The position numbers and the translations under genes are program-made. From the NCBI GenBank assembly GCA_001600095.1, contig BCIX01000001.1, positions 5,667,198 to 5,731,197 of the forward strand: a DNA stretch of 64,000 nt. Direction: 5' to 3'. The notes beneath the pieces were generated by a model. That model was not told the DNA's origin, ran no database searches, and worked only from the letters and a program-made list of their open reading frames with translations. This DNA is from Bullera alba (taxonomy: Eukaryota; Basidiomycota; Tremellomycetes; Tremellales; Bulleraceae). This document shows positions 1 through 12,857 of the stretch, in pieces. Positions within the stretch are counted from its first letter, which is position 1, and each line of letters begins with the position of its first letter.

Positions 1-89
1 CCCCAGAGTTGAAGCGAACCGAGCCCACCCAGTGGCAGAGCACCTCGTACGATCCCATCAAGACCTCTCGGACCCCAAGGATCCCAGTC

Positions 90-1627
<1,538 letters not shown>

Positions 1628-2093
1628 AGTACAAGCAGTGGAGTAAACTTTAGCATAGAACGTGTATGACCTTGCATGAGACCGGTGGCATATCTACGTT
1701 CGGAGCCTCGGAGGCAGAAGAGATCTGTTAAATCTCGAGACTCGCGTGCTGCGGACGCGGCGGCCACGGCCCACGCGCATACGAAAAGAATTCGCACCCA
1801 CGGTCTTTTCCCCCCGTCCGTTTCCCGTGTCCCGTTCGGTCATCCTTCGTCTCATCGTCTTATCTCGAGACCAGCCTGCTACATATACAAGCAAAATCAT
1901 ATTTGACCTTGACTCTGCACAGCATTGATCGCCCTGACCTCCGAACAGTCAACGGACCCATGGACCGACTGGGTTCCTTCGGCTTGTAGGACGACCAGCC
2001 AAAGGAGTTTGAGCGAAAAACCGAAAACATTGAAACAATAGCACAGAATAGCACCATACCGGCCAGTGCGCAGTCGGCCTTCGACAGAGTGCT
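1628..2093. other. Intergenic, no gene seen
   Basis: 3' flank of the thiolase gene and upstream region of the next plus-strand gene. C/T-rich tracts at about 1800-1870 suit a fungal promoter or 5' leader. No conserved coding signal found. Confidence 0.5.
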
Positions 2094-3677
2094 ATGGACG
2101 ATCTGGCATGGGAGGTTGAAGTCATCATTGGATCAAGAACCGAATTTGCTGTCATCGAAGAAGTCCTGTCTACCGGTGCAGGGGCTGTGTATGGGATAGA
2201 CCCGTCCGTAGTTTGGCCAACAACCACCCAATCTTCCCCGACAATGAGCACTCGAACCACTTCGTCCCCAACCCCAGGGTATTCGATCTCACCTGCAGTA
2301 TCTGCATACACATACAGCCCTTACGACCAGTATGCGACCTACAGCCAGTACGCTCCTTACTCGACCTACGCGGGAGTCAATCAAGCTGCGGCGTACTCGA
2401 GTTCATCCTCCTCCCAAGGGTATTTTGATCTCTACACGTCCACCGACGCCTATTACTCTGTCCCGACCGCTGTTTATGTCAGTGCTTCCAATTCGGCCTC
2501 GAATGTGACGGTGACATCTGTCGGCACTGAGGAGGGAAACACCGGCACGGGCGTCTCCACCGGTGAAGTAGAAATCAAGCCATGGATGATGGCGGCGATG
2601 GGCATTGCTGGCGTGGCTATCATCGCAATGATGGTCCTTTGCTGTGTTTGCTGCAGACGACGAAAACGTCGAATCAGGCAACAGCGCCTTGAGGACGACG
2701 AGGAGAAACGACAAGAGGAGATCAACAGAGCCGATATCCGATCACCTGGAGACCTCACTCGAGACGAAGTGTTTGAGGTCGTGCCCCTACCACCCGCTCC
2801 ACCTCGAATGGCGACAAGGCCGAACTTGTCACTTTCTGGACAGTACGCTCATCATCCACGACACATTCCGGCTTCATCTCCAACTTCGCCCTTTGACACC
2901 CATCCATTTTTGCAACATGGTGTACCCGGTCCCCGTGGTTACGATCGGTCATCCGTCGCAGAGTACTCCCAATTCGGGCAGGATTCTGAGCTTGACGTCT
3001 ATGCTGAAGATGGATCCAGTATGACCCGCACATTATCAACCCGCTCTTTCGTCTCTTCGGCCCCGTCATATGGCGGTCCAATGGAACAAGGCGAGAACCC
3101 ATTCGACCACCCGGCTTACACTGTCATGGGGGGTCGACGCCCTCGAGGGCCGGAGAACCAGACCTGGATGAGTGGAGCTGGAACGTTGACCCGGCAGAAC
3201 ACCATGAGGACAGGCACATACACTGGATCACAGGGAACACTTCTATCCCCAACGGACATTTTACCCTCGGTATACCATTCCAGTGGCAGCAGCTCGACTC
3301 AAAGCCCAATCACGCCCATGACCTCTGCTTCTCGATTACGGGGATACCCACATCAGCCCCCCTCCGAGGCCAGCAGCGACAGACGTGCCAGCCGCGCATG
3401 GACAATCTCCACCGCAACGTCCGACGACGACATCTTGATCGGCTCAACACTACCTGAAGGCGCCACCGCTCGAACGGGTCTAGCGCGTGGTTTGACCATA
3501 GTGCAGCATGTCGATGCGGGACAGGAGAGAGTCGCTAGGAGGCAAGGACAAGGACTGGACGATGCACAGAGGATGCTGGCTCTGGAAGAGGATCAAGCGG
3601 TGGATAGGCGAAGAGGGGAGATCCACATTCCGCCAACGTACAAGGAGCTGTATGAGGATAGAAGGGGCGTAGCATGA
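2094..3677 (+). CDS. Single-pass membrane protein with Ser/Thr/Tyr-rich ectodomain
   Basis: An uninterrupted 527-residue frame that I cannot assign to a named family. Residues 40-160 are rich in Ser, Thr, Tyr and Pro with SAYTYSPYDQY-type low-complexity stretches, typical of an O-glycosylated wall-facing domain. One membrane helix at about 164-187 is followed by a Cys cluster and a strongly basic RRRKRR stop-transfer sequence. The rest is a cytoplasmic tail containing proline-rich PLPPAPPR and an NPFD motif, similar to NPFxD endocytic signals of Wsc-type sensors. There is no N-terminal signal peptide, so either it inserts by its internal helix or a signal-encoding upstream exon is missed. The topology resembles Mid2/Wsc sensors, but that is inference from layout only. 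Confidence 0.7.
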   Translation: MDDLAWEVEVIIGSRTEFAVIEEVLSTGAGAVYGIDPSVVWPTTTQSSPTMSTRTTSSPTPGYSISPAVSAYTYSPYDQYATYSQYAPYSTYAGVNQAAAYSSSSSSQGYFDLYTSTDAYYSVPTAVYVSASNSASNVTVTSVGTEEGNTGTGVSTGEVEIKPWMMAAMGIAGVAIIAMMVLCCVCCRRRKRRIRQQRLEDDEEKRQEEINRADIRSPGDLTRDEVFEVVPLPPAPPRMATRPNLSLSGQYAHHPRHIPASSPTSPFDTHPFLQHGVPGPRGYDRSSVAEYSQFGQDSELDVYAEDGSSMTRTLSTRSFVSSAPSYGGPMEQGENPFDHPAYTVMGGRRPRGPENQTWMSGAGTLTRQNTMRTGTYTGSQGTLLSPTDILPSVYHSSGSSSTQSPITPMTSASRLRGYPHQPPSEASSDRRASRAWTISTATSDDDILIGSTLPEGATARTGLARGLTIVQHVDAGQERVARRQGQGLDDAQRMLALEEDQAVDRRRGEIHIPPTYKELYEDRRGVA

Positions 3678-4348
3678 TCCATGGCTGGTTCATGGACATT
3701 GATTTTTGGGTTACGGTGTAGATTAGAGTTGTGATATAGCTGAACGTCCTAGTCAAAAGTTGCTCAAGGCGTATGTATAACCTGGGTCTGATCATTCCAC
3801 AGATCTAGAGCAACCCCAGCTCGCTCGGCACGCTCGGACCGCTGTGCGATCTCTGCCTGACGATCTCGCTAAAGGTCCTTGAGAGAACCAGCACGCGACA
3901 TGTGTGGATCCTAGGTAGTCCCAGGCTTGTAATTTCTGCATTCAAGCTGTCTGCATACTTCAGTGCGCTTCTCACGTTAGTTACTGTCGACCACTGGAAA
4001 TTAGGGACACGTCATGACAACCTTATCAGGACGCGAGCGACGCGACTGATTTCTTCAATTTCGCCGGGTTTCTATATATTTCGCCCATTGCCGCTCGAAT
4101 CGATATAAGCAGTATGGACGGACGGGGGCTGGTCCATGTCGACATGAGGCATCCGAGAACATTACTTCTTGGACGAGCGTGCGCGTCGAGACGATTCGAG
4201 AGACCCAGTGCAAAGACCTCATCGATGAATCGAAGTCCTCTTCCTGCAATCTCCTGTTTGACCAATACACTGAAACCAAAGGCTATCTGGCCATCAAGAA
4301 CAACACCGTAACACCGTCAGAAGTCCATCTTCACAGCTACTATACACC
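3678..4348. other. Intergenic, no gene seen
   Basis: About 670 bases between two plus-strand genes. Short open frames are present on both strands, but none shows a start, splice sites and a recognisable protein together. Confidence 0.5.
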
Positions 4349-5201
4349 ATGATTCCCTCAATCTTCTTTACGGTCATGGTGCTCGTCACAGGCATCTCGG
4401 CTCAAAACCCTTTCACGACAACCAACGGGGTGCGTCACTCTTTCCCCCTGTTGTAGTCCAGGTGGACGACGCTGACTTTCAAGACATAGGCTGGCGAGGT
4501 CATTGTCGGTGCATTGACGACTGACCCTTGGGGCAATAGCTGGACAAGAGTCATGTGAGTGCGAGTGGCCCTTGTAGTCCGATGGTCAAAAGGAAGATGT
4601 GCAATGGCTAGATTGCTGATTCTTGCTCTTCCGCTAGTTCCACACTTGATGCGCTACCCACCGACAACGCCGACTCGGCGGTTTCAGCCCTCATCACCTC
4701 GACTCACTCTTCAAGTGCCAGGAGCTCTCCTAGTCGCATCAGTACTGCCTCACTACCCTCTTCCACCTTGAGCTCCAGTCATCGGCCCTCGTCTTCCGCC
4801 ACCTCGAGGTCCTCACCAGCCTCGTCCGTGCCATCAGCTCTATCGTCGCCCACGACCACTCAGCCCCCAGCACAGAGCACGTGAGTGCCCTGGTATCAGC
4901 TCGGGACCGCAGACTGAATTGACTTGAAACAGACCGACCGTCAGTGGTATTACAGTGATCCCTTCACATGGATCGTGAGTCATATCAAACCCGTGGAATA
5001 CGTCAAAGCTGATAATGCCTCAGGATCATGGACTACGGAGATTATCAACGTTCCATCCAGGGCGTAGCTTTGAGTTCGGTCTCTGTAGCTGCAGCCAAAG
5101 CGGCAATGCAAACCTCGGCAGCGTCGTTGATAGCCCTTCCATCTCTGGGACTGCTTGTCTTGTCTTCAGCACTATGGTCCGGCTTGGTCTTGGCTCTGTA
5201 A
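4349..5201 (+). CDS. Small secreted GPI-anchor-type cell-wall protein
   Basis: Five exons (4349-4429, 4490-4554, 4638-4880, 4933-4974, 5024-5201) give 202 residues. It begins with a clean signal peptide (MIPSIFFTVMVLVTGISA) followed by QNPFTTTNGAGEVIVG. That start and the NPF/G spacing recall the Kre9/KNH-type N-domain of fungal wall proteins. The middle is a long Ser/Thr/Pro mucin-like tract. The last 28 residues are hydrophobic and end at the stop without a charged tail, as in a GPI attachment signal. It is expected at the cell surface. Every exon phase agrees, and the Ser/Thr tract is read through only in this frame. Function unknown. Its beginning resembles the minus-strand gene at 24828-25730. 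Confidence 0.72.
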
Positions 5202-5339
5202 CTCCTCTCAGGGATCTTTGCTTCCAGACGATCTGTGCCAATCTGTACCAATCTGTACCAATATCATATGTTACATCATCTATCTGTCTATCCACATGAT
5301 CGCCCTTTCTCAGTGAACGACCAACCTGCCGAGATCTTA

Positions 5340-7011
5340 TCAATAGTCCATGAAACCCCCTCCGCCCTCTTCGTCATCCGTGAGACCGCCATCGTCGCCC
5401 ATGACATATCTGCTGCCTGAACCATGCCCGTTCTCCGCCATGCCCCCTCCCTGGGGGCTCAGTAGCCCCTCCATCAGCTCGGGAGAGTGCAAGCTCCCCG
5501 TAAGGGATAATGCCTCTGGACCGCCGGGCTTACTCGACCGAGCAGGGGCGGTATGAGCATCCTCGGGCAGTTGACGCCGGGGGTACGCCCACCCGTTAGA
5601 TGATGGCGGTACGACCAGTGGAAACAACAATGTCCAAGGCGAGCTACATGCTTGTCAGACAAGAATCACAGAACTATATGTATCACTCACTATCCCTGAG
5701 GACCGAGATTGAAGAAGAGTTGCAGATTCCGCCGCCTGCCTAGATCATAGGGATTGAGATAGATCTGGAACGACTCTCAGTTCTGATTCGCACAGCCAAT
5801 CGCGAGAGCGACTCACAAGGCCCTCTGCCTTTGCCCGTCCTTCTAGCCACGAATTATCGTGCGACTCTATCGAAGTCTCATTCCGCGTCACCATGAAGAT
5901 ATGCCATAAGCACAAGATGGGCACCGCGACACCTGCCATCAGCTCTGTTCACCACATGAACACGTACCGATAGCTAAGCAGAGTACGTATATGAGGGTAA
6001 AGCCCACTTTCGGAGTGTATGCCGGCCACTGAGAAAAGGTCAATAAGGCTCAACGCCGAATTGGCTGGACTCACTTCTGCTCTGTAACTGAATGTATCCC
6101 AGAATCTTTGGTATCCCAATGCCGCTAATGTCCAACAGGCAAACGATAGCCATACCCTGCAAAGTCAGTCTTCTGTGATATCAGAATCACTCACATGAAG
6201 AGGATGAAATGCCGCTGGTTATGTAGTCCGACCTGTGCCTAGTCAGCTGGGTGAATGCAGAGTCGACATTCGCCAACCTACACAAGCGTTGATCCCTGAT
6301 ACAACGGTCAGCACGGATGATGCACGACCGGGCGCGTCACTTACAAGGACAGTGGTGGTCCATCATCAGCACGCACCGCTTGCACACTGAGCAATGGTGC
6401 GTACGCTGTACACCAACCATCAGCAGGAGACCGAACGAGAACAGATGGCTCGATCGCTCACTTCTGGCTTGGGCCCATCGCATTTACGACACCTCCTCAC
6501 TCTCCTACCCTGAGGTCCTCCGGCATTGCTATAGCTCACGCCGTCGTCACCAGTCAGAGAGCGTGTCTTGCCGGCTTTGCGGTGAAAGCCCCATCGTTCC
6601 GGCGTCCAGATACTCCTTTGATCGAGATTGTACCACTTTGTTTCGCTATCCGTAGATACTGAACCTCTGGGATTGAGCGCCACCGCCCTGGGAGACGGGT
6701 AGCCAGGTGGGACATGGGTGACCAGGTAGTAGTGGCAATATAGGTTGAGCGGGATCAAGACCAAGATTGGTGATAGCAAGATGAAGCCGAAGAATGATAG
6801 ATCTCGTGCTATCACGTCGACTATACCAGTCTCAGCAGTCGTTGGGCATGAATTTCATGGACTCACAGAAGAACAGCCCTCCGCTGCCGATCAACAGCCA
6901 GCAAAAGGCGATAAAGTAAGGACCGGCAGCGCCAGTGACCCAGTCTGCGAAGTGTTCGACTTTTTTGAAGCACCGAATGACCAGCCCCGAGGCATTGCGA
7001 AACACTGCCAT
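5340..7011 (-). CDS. DHHC-type protein S-palmitoyltransferase (ZDHHC16-like)
   Basis: Transfers palmitate to cysteines of target proteins at endomembranes. Exons on the minus strand: 7011-6867, 6820-6462, 6405-6345, 6295-6282, 6232-6195, 6156-6075, one of about 60 nt near 6030-5975, one near 5936-5815, one near 5758-5700, and a last one ending at 5340. Two membrane helices lie in the first two exons. The zinc/catalytic region reads [33 protein letters not shown] and continues into VGLHNQRHF; the DHHC cysteine is intact. Later come the TSIE form of the TTxE motif and [10 protein letters not shown], both typical of the family and closest to ZDHHC16-like enzymes as I recall them. The 14-nt exon 6295-6282 splits the catalytic motif. 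The start at 7011 (MAVFRN) precedes the first helix directly. Conserved termini make the call firm, though the subfamily is tentative. Confidence 0.88.
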
Positions 7012-7408
7012 TGCGTTGCCAAGTTGAGCTAATCGGATTTCGAGCTCTCTGTTCTTCTCAGTGCTATGTCGCCGATGTCGCCCACATTGTGCGCTGCTCA
7101 ATACGCAGCAGGATAGAGGAGTTGTAGGTCTCAAGCCGCTGCGTGTCAGTCGATGACAAAGGGGTGGACCAGTGGTCGTACGCGCCAACCGAAAGGTGAC
7201 GGCACGCGTTTCCGCTACGCGCATACCGGACTCGGAAGCGGTCATCTCCGCAGTAGATTGACCGCGTGCGGTTGGATCTCATGCTGCTGCTGCTACCCAA
7301 CTGGTGTTTAGACATTCGCTACTGGTCAGTATTCAGTGTTCACGAGGGCAGCAATCACACTGGGCACCTTGGTGCTGCTGTGAGGACTGATTACTTTATC
7401 CCAGCACC
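7012..7408. promoter_or_regulatory. Divergent promoter region, DHHC / golgin genes
   Basis: About 400 bases between the divergent starts of the palmitoyltransferase (minus) and the golgin (plus). Open minus-strand frames here lack motifs and probably lie in 5' leader. No TATA box stands out. Confidence 0.4.
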
Positions 7409-9169
7409 ATGTCGGAAAACGGGAGCTTGAATGGGACTGCTGGAGGTCCGGCAGACGCCGGACCCTCGAGTCCTAACAAGTTGCTCTCGCCAAGAGTCGA
7501 CAACAACGACTCGCCCCGGTCGTCCATGGATAACGACGAGAGGATCAGACAACTGGAGGAAGAGCTGGAGGCCGTGAGAGGGGAGAAGGATGTTTTGGGA
7601 AATCAGTACAGAACGCTATTGGGCAAATTGACAGCGATGAGGCAGAGTCTAGGCGACAAGTTGAGGGAAGATGCCGTGAGTGTACTGGGCGTCGGACTCG
7701 ACTTGGGCAGTACTGACACATCGCTGTAGGAGGAGCTAGATCGTAGGGAGACATCGATCAATAATTTGACTGGGGAAATCGCCGCACAGCAAGAAACGCT
7801 GCAGACGCTTCAATTGGAACTGGTATCGGCATCGCAAGAGTCGCAAAACCTGCAGTCGCAGCTGGCACATCTGCGGTCACAATCCGACTCGTCGTCCTCA
7901 GACGTACTGAGCCTTACCCGAGAGATGCGGGAGCTACGTGGAGAGATGGAGAGGCTAAGGATTGAACGGGAAGAGTGGGAGGCCGAAGCTGCCAAGGAGA
8001 GAGAACGGCGGGAGGCGATGGAGGCAGAGTTGACTATGATCGAGAGGAGAGAGGAGGAGGGTCGGAGAGAATGGGAAAAAGGTAGAGAGGAATTATTGGC
8101 GGAGAGGCAGAGAGCGGATAATCTGCAAGAGGTTTTGAGTGAATTCTCCTCAGGTCAGTGATCGATCTCTAGACAGGTGTTGGTCTCAAGACTGATGGCC
8201 CTCCAGCGAAAGATGGAGAGCTGCGGCAAGCTACTTTCGAACTAGAGAGCCAATTGAGACAGGCTGCCACGGCGTTGTCGGAGTTCAAGCTTCGGGCCGC
8301 CAACGCAGAGACGAAGCTTGGCGAGATGAGCAATGATGCGAGCAAGTCGTCTACATTGAGCAAGGAGCTCAAGGAGAAGAACCAGATAATAGGCAAGCTG
8401 CGGCACGACGGTGAGTCTGGCGATGGACATTGAGCGTGGTCATGGACTGACTGCCGTTCTTAGCCGTGGTGAACAATGAGCATTTAACTGAAGCGCTGAG
8501 AAGGCTGCGAAAGAACTCTTCGGATAACAACGTTGACAGGTGAGTTGTGGCAGTCTTGACAATGGTCTAACTCGTGTTCTTAGGCGACTTGTGACCAACA
8601 TCCTACTGCAATTCCTCACCACATCCCGGGCAGACTCCAAACGCTTCGAAATGCTCAACATACTGTCCACCATTCTGTCCTGGGACGACGTGGAGAGGGA
8701 GAAGGCGGGCTTACAGCGTATGGGCGCGGCAGCCGGAGGAGGCAAGAAGACACCTACGGATAAGGGCAAGGGCAAGTCCAAGCGGGAAGAGAGAAGCGCA
8801 GAGGAAGAAGCCGCCATGAACGAGGTACGTCCATCTCACTTTCTGTCCAAATAAATTGCCGTATCTGACCGTTTGACGTTGCAGTCCTTTTCCAACTTAT
8901 TCGTCGAGTTCCTGCTCAAGGAAGCCGGTCAAGGCCACAGGCCATCGGTTTCTTCGCCCGGTTCGCAGGTCGGCGATCCTCTATTGTCACCCTCAAAATC
9001 ACCCCCACCGGCATCGTTGCCATCATGGTCACCACCAGCGAGCGGCGCGAACACACCGAGTAATAGACCGAGAGGAATGTCGGGCAGTTCTAACACGTCC
9101 TTGCCCATGCCCCTGTTCGGCAGAAAAGGAAGTCAGAGCCTGCAACAGGCTCTCAAGGGGGACCGATAG
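7409..9169 (+). CDS. RUD3: Golgin with GRAB domain, Rud3/GMAP-210 type
   Basis: Coiled-coil tether of the cis-Golgi, recruited by the GTPase Arf1. Six exons (7409-7675, 7730-8153, 8207-8410, 8464-8539, 8584-8824, 8885-9169) encode 498 residues. The N-terminus is Ser/Pro-rich and disordered. Residues about 45-290 are heptad-rich coiled coil (RIRQLEEELEAVRGEKD, then long Glu/Arg runs). The C-terminal part contains NVDRRLVTNILLQFL...SKRFEMLNILSTILSWDDVEREKAGLQR, the signature of the GRIP-related Arf-binding (GRAB) domain. A Lys-rich linker and SNLFVEFLLKE follow. All exons keep frame. Family assignment rests on the GRAB segment, which I recognise with good confidence. Confidence 0.88.
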
Positions 9170-9383
9170 TGGTCGCGAGCATAAGTACCAGGATCCATTT
9201 GTTGCACAGATAGTATGCATTGGCTTTACTTCGGTCTAGTGATTGTCCCAAGGAGCGATATCAGGTGACAGTGAGGCACTGGATGTGCATTATTTTCGCG
9301 TATTGTAAGACATGTATAGTTTGCGCTGCCTCTCGCTCTCCGTTGACACGACGTCTCATCTCGACAACTGGTCATCCCACCGA

Positions 9384-10249
9384 CTACTCGGACTTTCCGC
9401 CGACCTTCTCAGCGGCCTTGATGGACGCAGCGTCGGTCTGGGGTCCAGAGGCTTTGCCGGTGATCTGGTCCATGAATCCTGGAGCACCCTTGAACGGCCT
9501 GGCAAGGTCACCCTCGGCCTTTTTGCCGAACAGGTGGAGTCTGGCCTCGTTGGACTCGGCAACGCCCTTCAGCGTCATCAGGCCCTGGATGAACAATGGC
9601 TGGGTGTACTTCATGTAACCGTGCTAACGAGGAGGTTAGCCAGAGTCGGGGATTTGGAATGCGGATGAACCTCACGAGGAAGCACATGAATGCGATACCC
9701 TAGAGCAAGCAGGTCAGTCCGAAGTCAAGAGACTAGTGTACGAGGCGGGCTCACTGTCAACAGTCCCTTCATGGCTTTACCCGTCTCGGCCAAGTCATAG
9801 TCCTTCACGGTGGTCGTCACCAGCTGGGGTTTGGCATCGGGGTCCTAGTGAGATGTCAGATGGCAATTCTGACTCGCGTCTCAGTCCCCCACTCACTGTC
9901 ATGGGCGCTGGGTTGACGTATTTCAGAACCGTCAAGTCGTTCTTCTTTCGGATCTGCGATGGCAATGGGTTAGCCGGTCGTCCAGGAAGGGTCCGCGAGC
10001 AGATCCTCTCACCTGGAGAGTGATAAAGTAGTACACAGCCAGGGCTGCTAGTTGAGCTCCGACGTATCCGATACGGAGGTAGTTGATAAACTCAGGGTTG
10101 TCCAGCGGCAGCCTTTTGGCGACTAGAAGGGTGTTAGCTGTGCTGGTCGACACTCTGTGGGCACACGAGCTATTCGCTGAGCGAGCCACTTCTAACTCAC
10201 CCTGCATGGCTCCTAATGAGACGACTAGGTTGGTGACGGCTGGGTTCAT
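9384..10249 (-). CDS. PHO88: ER membrane protein Pho88 / Snd3
   Basis: Component of the SND route that targets proteins to the endoplasmic reticulum; first described as a phosphate-transport regulator. Exons 10249-10201, 10122-10013, 9953-9897, 9844-9755, 9699-9676 and 9623-9384 give 189 residues, the usual family length. Visible features are MNPAVTNLVVSLGAMQ, the membrane stretch around YVGAQLAALAVYYFITLQ, the VKYVNPAPM-like loop (here LKYVNPAPM), and HGYMKYTQPLFIQ with the following helix. Exon 5 is only 24 nt (GIAFMCFL) and is needed to join the loop to HGYMKY. Divergently oriented to the subunit g gene. Confidence 0.92.
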
Positions 10250-10602
10250 CGTGGGCTATCTTAAGTAATGGCTACGCTGTCACTGTATCTATCAAGTGGG
10301 ATGGAAGACGATGTGTTGCTAGAAAGATGAGATGCCTCGTCACCCAAATCCGGGGAGTGACGCTGGAGCTTGGAGGTGGAGTTGTGAAAAGTGCCACATG
10401 CTCGATCACACCTTCACTACCCAGGGCTGAATGGAAGATAACGCCGAAACACCGGGAGACGGAGGTATCCGGACAGGACCGACTTTTACAGAGTGATGAA
10501 TGGACGAGGGACATCGATCCAACCAAGTAGAGCGAGTTCAAAACAACCATCGACCTCCTTCAGTCTCTACTATACCCCATTCCCTCCCTCCGACTTCACG
10601 CC

Positions 10603-11261
10603 ATGCAGTCCTTCCTCCGACCGATGCGACAAAATGTCGGCCAAGTTGGTCGACGATTTAACTCGACCCAGCAGAACCAGCAGCTTCACCCCCAGGTTCA
10701 GAAAGCGGTCGAAGGTGCCCAGAAGGCTTTCACCCAGACGAGCGCGACCGTCAAGCGAGTCGCCGGTCCAGTCGGAGAGAAGGTCGCCAGCTCGCTCGGA
10801 GGTGTGTAGGAAATCGGACGATACACCATGTATGGACGCTAATAGGTACATGTTGCAGGATACAGGGAGCCGATTGTTAGAAACGCTCAAATCTTCTCTT
10901 CCCTATTGAGACAGGTCTACAAGGCCGAGAAGCTCGCGCCACCCCTCGAGCTTTCCACCTGGGCCAACGCCTACTCTTCCATCCTCACCAGGGGCACCAA
11001 GCTCAGCTGGTGGAGGGAGACTCTGTCGAACGGAACTTGGGCTGGTGTTGGTATCGTCGTGAGTGGCTATCGCTGTCGATTCCGGCTGGATCGATGCTGA
11101 TCATGCTGTTTCCTCTTTTTTTTCTCTTTCCTCGACCTTCATCATCCTGTATTTGGACGCCAATCACCTTCCACCAACAGGCCGTCGAGGCTTACGGTAT
11201 CTTCTGCCTTGGAGAGATCATCGGCAGACGTAACTTGGTCGGCTACAAGCTGAAGGAGTAA
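10603..11261 (+). CDS. ATP20: Mitochondrial F1Fo ATP synthase subunit g
   Basis: Accessory inner-membrane subunit needed for ATP synthase dimers and cristae shape. Three exons (10603-10801, 10859-11058, 11181-11261) encode 159 residues. An Arg/Gln-rich start (MQSFLRPMRQNVGQVGRRFNS) looks like an import signal. The conserved C-terminal half holds YREPIVRNAQ, YKAEKLAPP and the membrane segment TWAGVGIVAVEAYGIFCLGEIIGRRNLVGY, which contains the GxxxE-type dimer motif region of subunit g. The length and the single C-terminal helix are typical. The second intron (122 nt) is longer than most here and T-rich at its 3' end. Confidence 0.9.
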
Positions 11262-11664
11262 ACGGGCTTCGCGAGGGCGTGTTTGGAAGGGGCATAGATC
11301 GGAGAGGATACTGCATGCGGTGATGAAGAAGAGGTTGAACGCAGGCCGGTGGCAGATGGATGAAGCGAGAAGACGTTCAAGGGCGTGCTTTCTGGGAGGA
11401 GACATGATGGTCGACCGGACAGGTCAACATGACAGAACACAGACTCGACATACACTCGAAGACTTGTAGATGGGCAACAACATTGCGCCTTGACACCCAC
11501 CCCTTTTCCCTTTTCCTATGGTATATTGAAAAGCCATATCGGCAGCATGAACAGCATGATTGATCCGGGCAAGGCTCAAAGACGCGCAAACTCGTTTGAC
11601 GGGTTCCTGATAGCAGGCTTGGTACTGCATACATCTCCTCACTCGATGGCTTCGTTGCATCCCA
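11262..11664. other. Convergent 3' flanks, no gene seen
   Basis: About 400 bases between the 3' ends of the subunit g gene (plus) and the RsfS-like gene (minus). Only short motif-free open frames. Confidence 0.45.
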
Positions 11665-12627
11665 CTACCTCCTCTCTATGCCAAACCTCGGCTTATTGAG
11701 CTCTTCGTAGTCATCTAGTGAGACCCGACTCTCAAACGGCGACGCCTGCTTCGACTGCCCCTTTATCGCATTCTTGTCCCATAATCCAGCGAGATCCCAC
11801 CTGTCGTGACCCTCGCTCGTGAAGAGGTTGATGCACAGATTCAGCTCTGGCAACGGGATCATGGACCAATCCGTGTCTTCCGATACTTTGGGTAGCTTTG
11901 CTCTAGGTTGATTCGCTTGAGTCCTATATTGCTGCTGGACCATTCCTTCCAATGGATTGCTCAATAGCTGTGCCAATGTCAGCATCATATCGTTGAATGC
12001 CGATTCAGCTCATCTTCGACTCACCCATAGCCTCACTGCACGTTCGGCCCGTCGTACTACTCCCTTGCCCCTTCCTTTCACTACGGCAGTAACGAGCCAC
12101 TCGTACCCTGCCGAAGTGCCAGCCTGCGATATTTTGATCACCTCTCCTTCCCCGACATTGAACGATTTTCCTTCGCGGGTACTCATAAACCTGACGGTGT
12201 TCACATCGAGGATCATATCCGCATCATCGCTCGTCATCCATTCGTGCAGGGGCGTCAGCCTGCCTGGCGCATTGCTTGGCAAGGGTTCTATCTTTCTCTC
12301 GACGAGTTCGGACGTAGTTTGATTCGGATCAAAAGTGACGAAGCGAGGTTGTGCTTTTATAAGGCGATCAGTTGAACTGGATTGAGAAGTCGATGGCGGG
12401 GTTGAGGGAGCGTCCTCGTCTTCCAGGTACCAAGCAGACGCTTTGGCTTGTCTCAAAGCCTCGCGTGGGTCCTGAGCCGGTTCTTCTTCCTCGGTCGGCA
12501 GAGGTCGATCGGTGGCATTCGACAAGAGTGATGTCGAAGAGAAAGCCTGAAGTGGGGGGGCGATGATTGATCTCGAACCGGCTCTAGATGTTCTGACGAG
12601 GCATCTTGCGCACTGTCTCATGGTCAT
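11665..12627 (-). CDS. Mitochondrial RsfS/Iojap-domain protein (Atp25 N-half type)
   Basis: Two exons (12627-12025, 11967-11665), 301 residues. The N-terminus (MTMRQCARCLVRTSRAGSRS) is a strong mitochondrial leader. Residues about 110-290 show the RsfS/DUF143 fold pattern: EWMTSDDADMILDVN, YEWLVTAVVKGRGKGVVRRAERAVRLW and the late DTDWSMIPLPELNLCINLF...HDRWDLAGLWD. In bacteria RsfS silences ribosomes through uL14. In yeast the domain is the N-terminal half of Atp25, whose separate C-terminal half stabilises the subunit 9 mRNA. Here only the RsfS half is present, so the M-domain is absent or encoded elsewhere. A TATATAA box lies on the same strand at 12666-12660. The start at 12627 fits that box; the frame upstream would be promoter. 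Confidence 0.75.
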
Positions 12628-12659
12628 GCTGGCTGATGGGTGTTGTGTTGGCGCGAGTG

Positions 12660-12666
12660 TTATATA
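12660..12666 (-). promoter_or_regulatory. TATA box for the RsfS-like gene
   Basis: TATATAA reading on the minus strand, 33 bases before the chosen ATG at 12627. Confidence 0.45.
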
Positions 12667-12857
12667 GAGTAAGAGTGATCCAGCTTGGAGCCAAGTGGAA
12701 GTACGAGCAAGGCTGCAAGAGATCGAAACGAAATATTCAGGACACCTCCACCTAAGCGTGACGACGGTCATGCTCGCCGCACCCACTACCGTATATCTTC
12801 CCCTGCTTGCATTCGCACAGGTCGGTCCGGAACGTTTACTGCCTATCTGACATGCAT

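Noticed and set aside
1..89. In-frame upstream extension of the thiolase from position 9
   Set aside because: Starts with TTG and adds nothing resembling the family; the ATG at 90 begins a good mitochondrial leader.
7064..7315. 83-codon minus-strand frame upstream of the palmitoyltransferase
   Set aside because: No motif, and the family N-terminus is complete from the ATG at 7011; more likely 5' leader.
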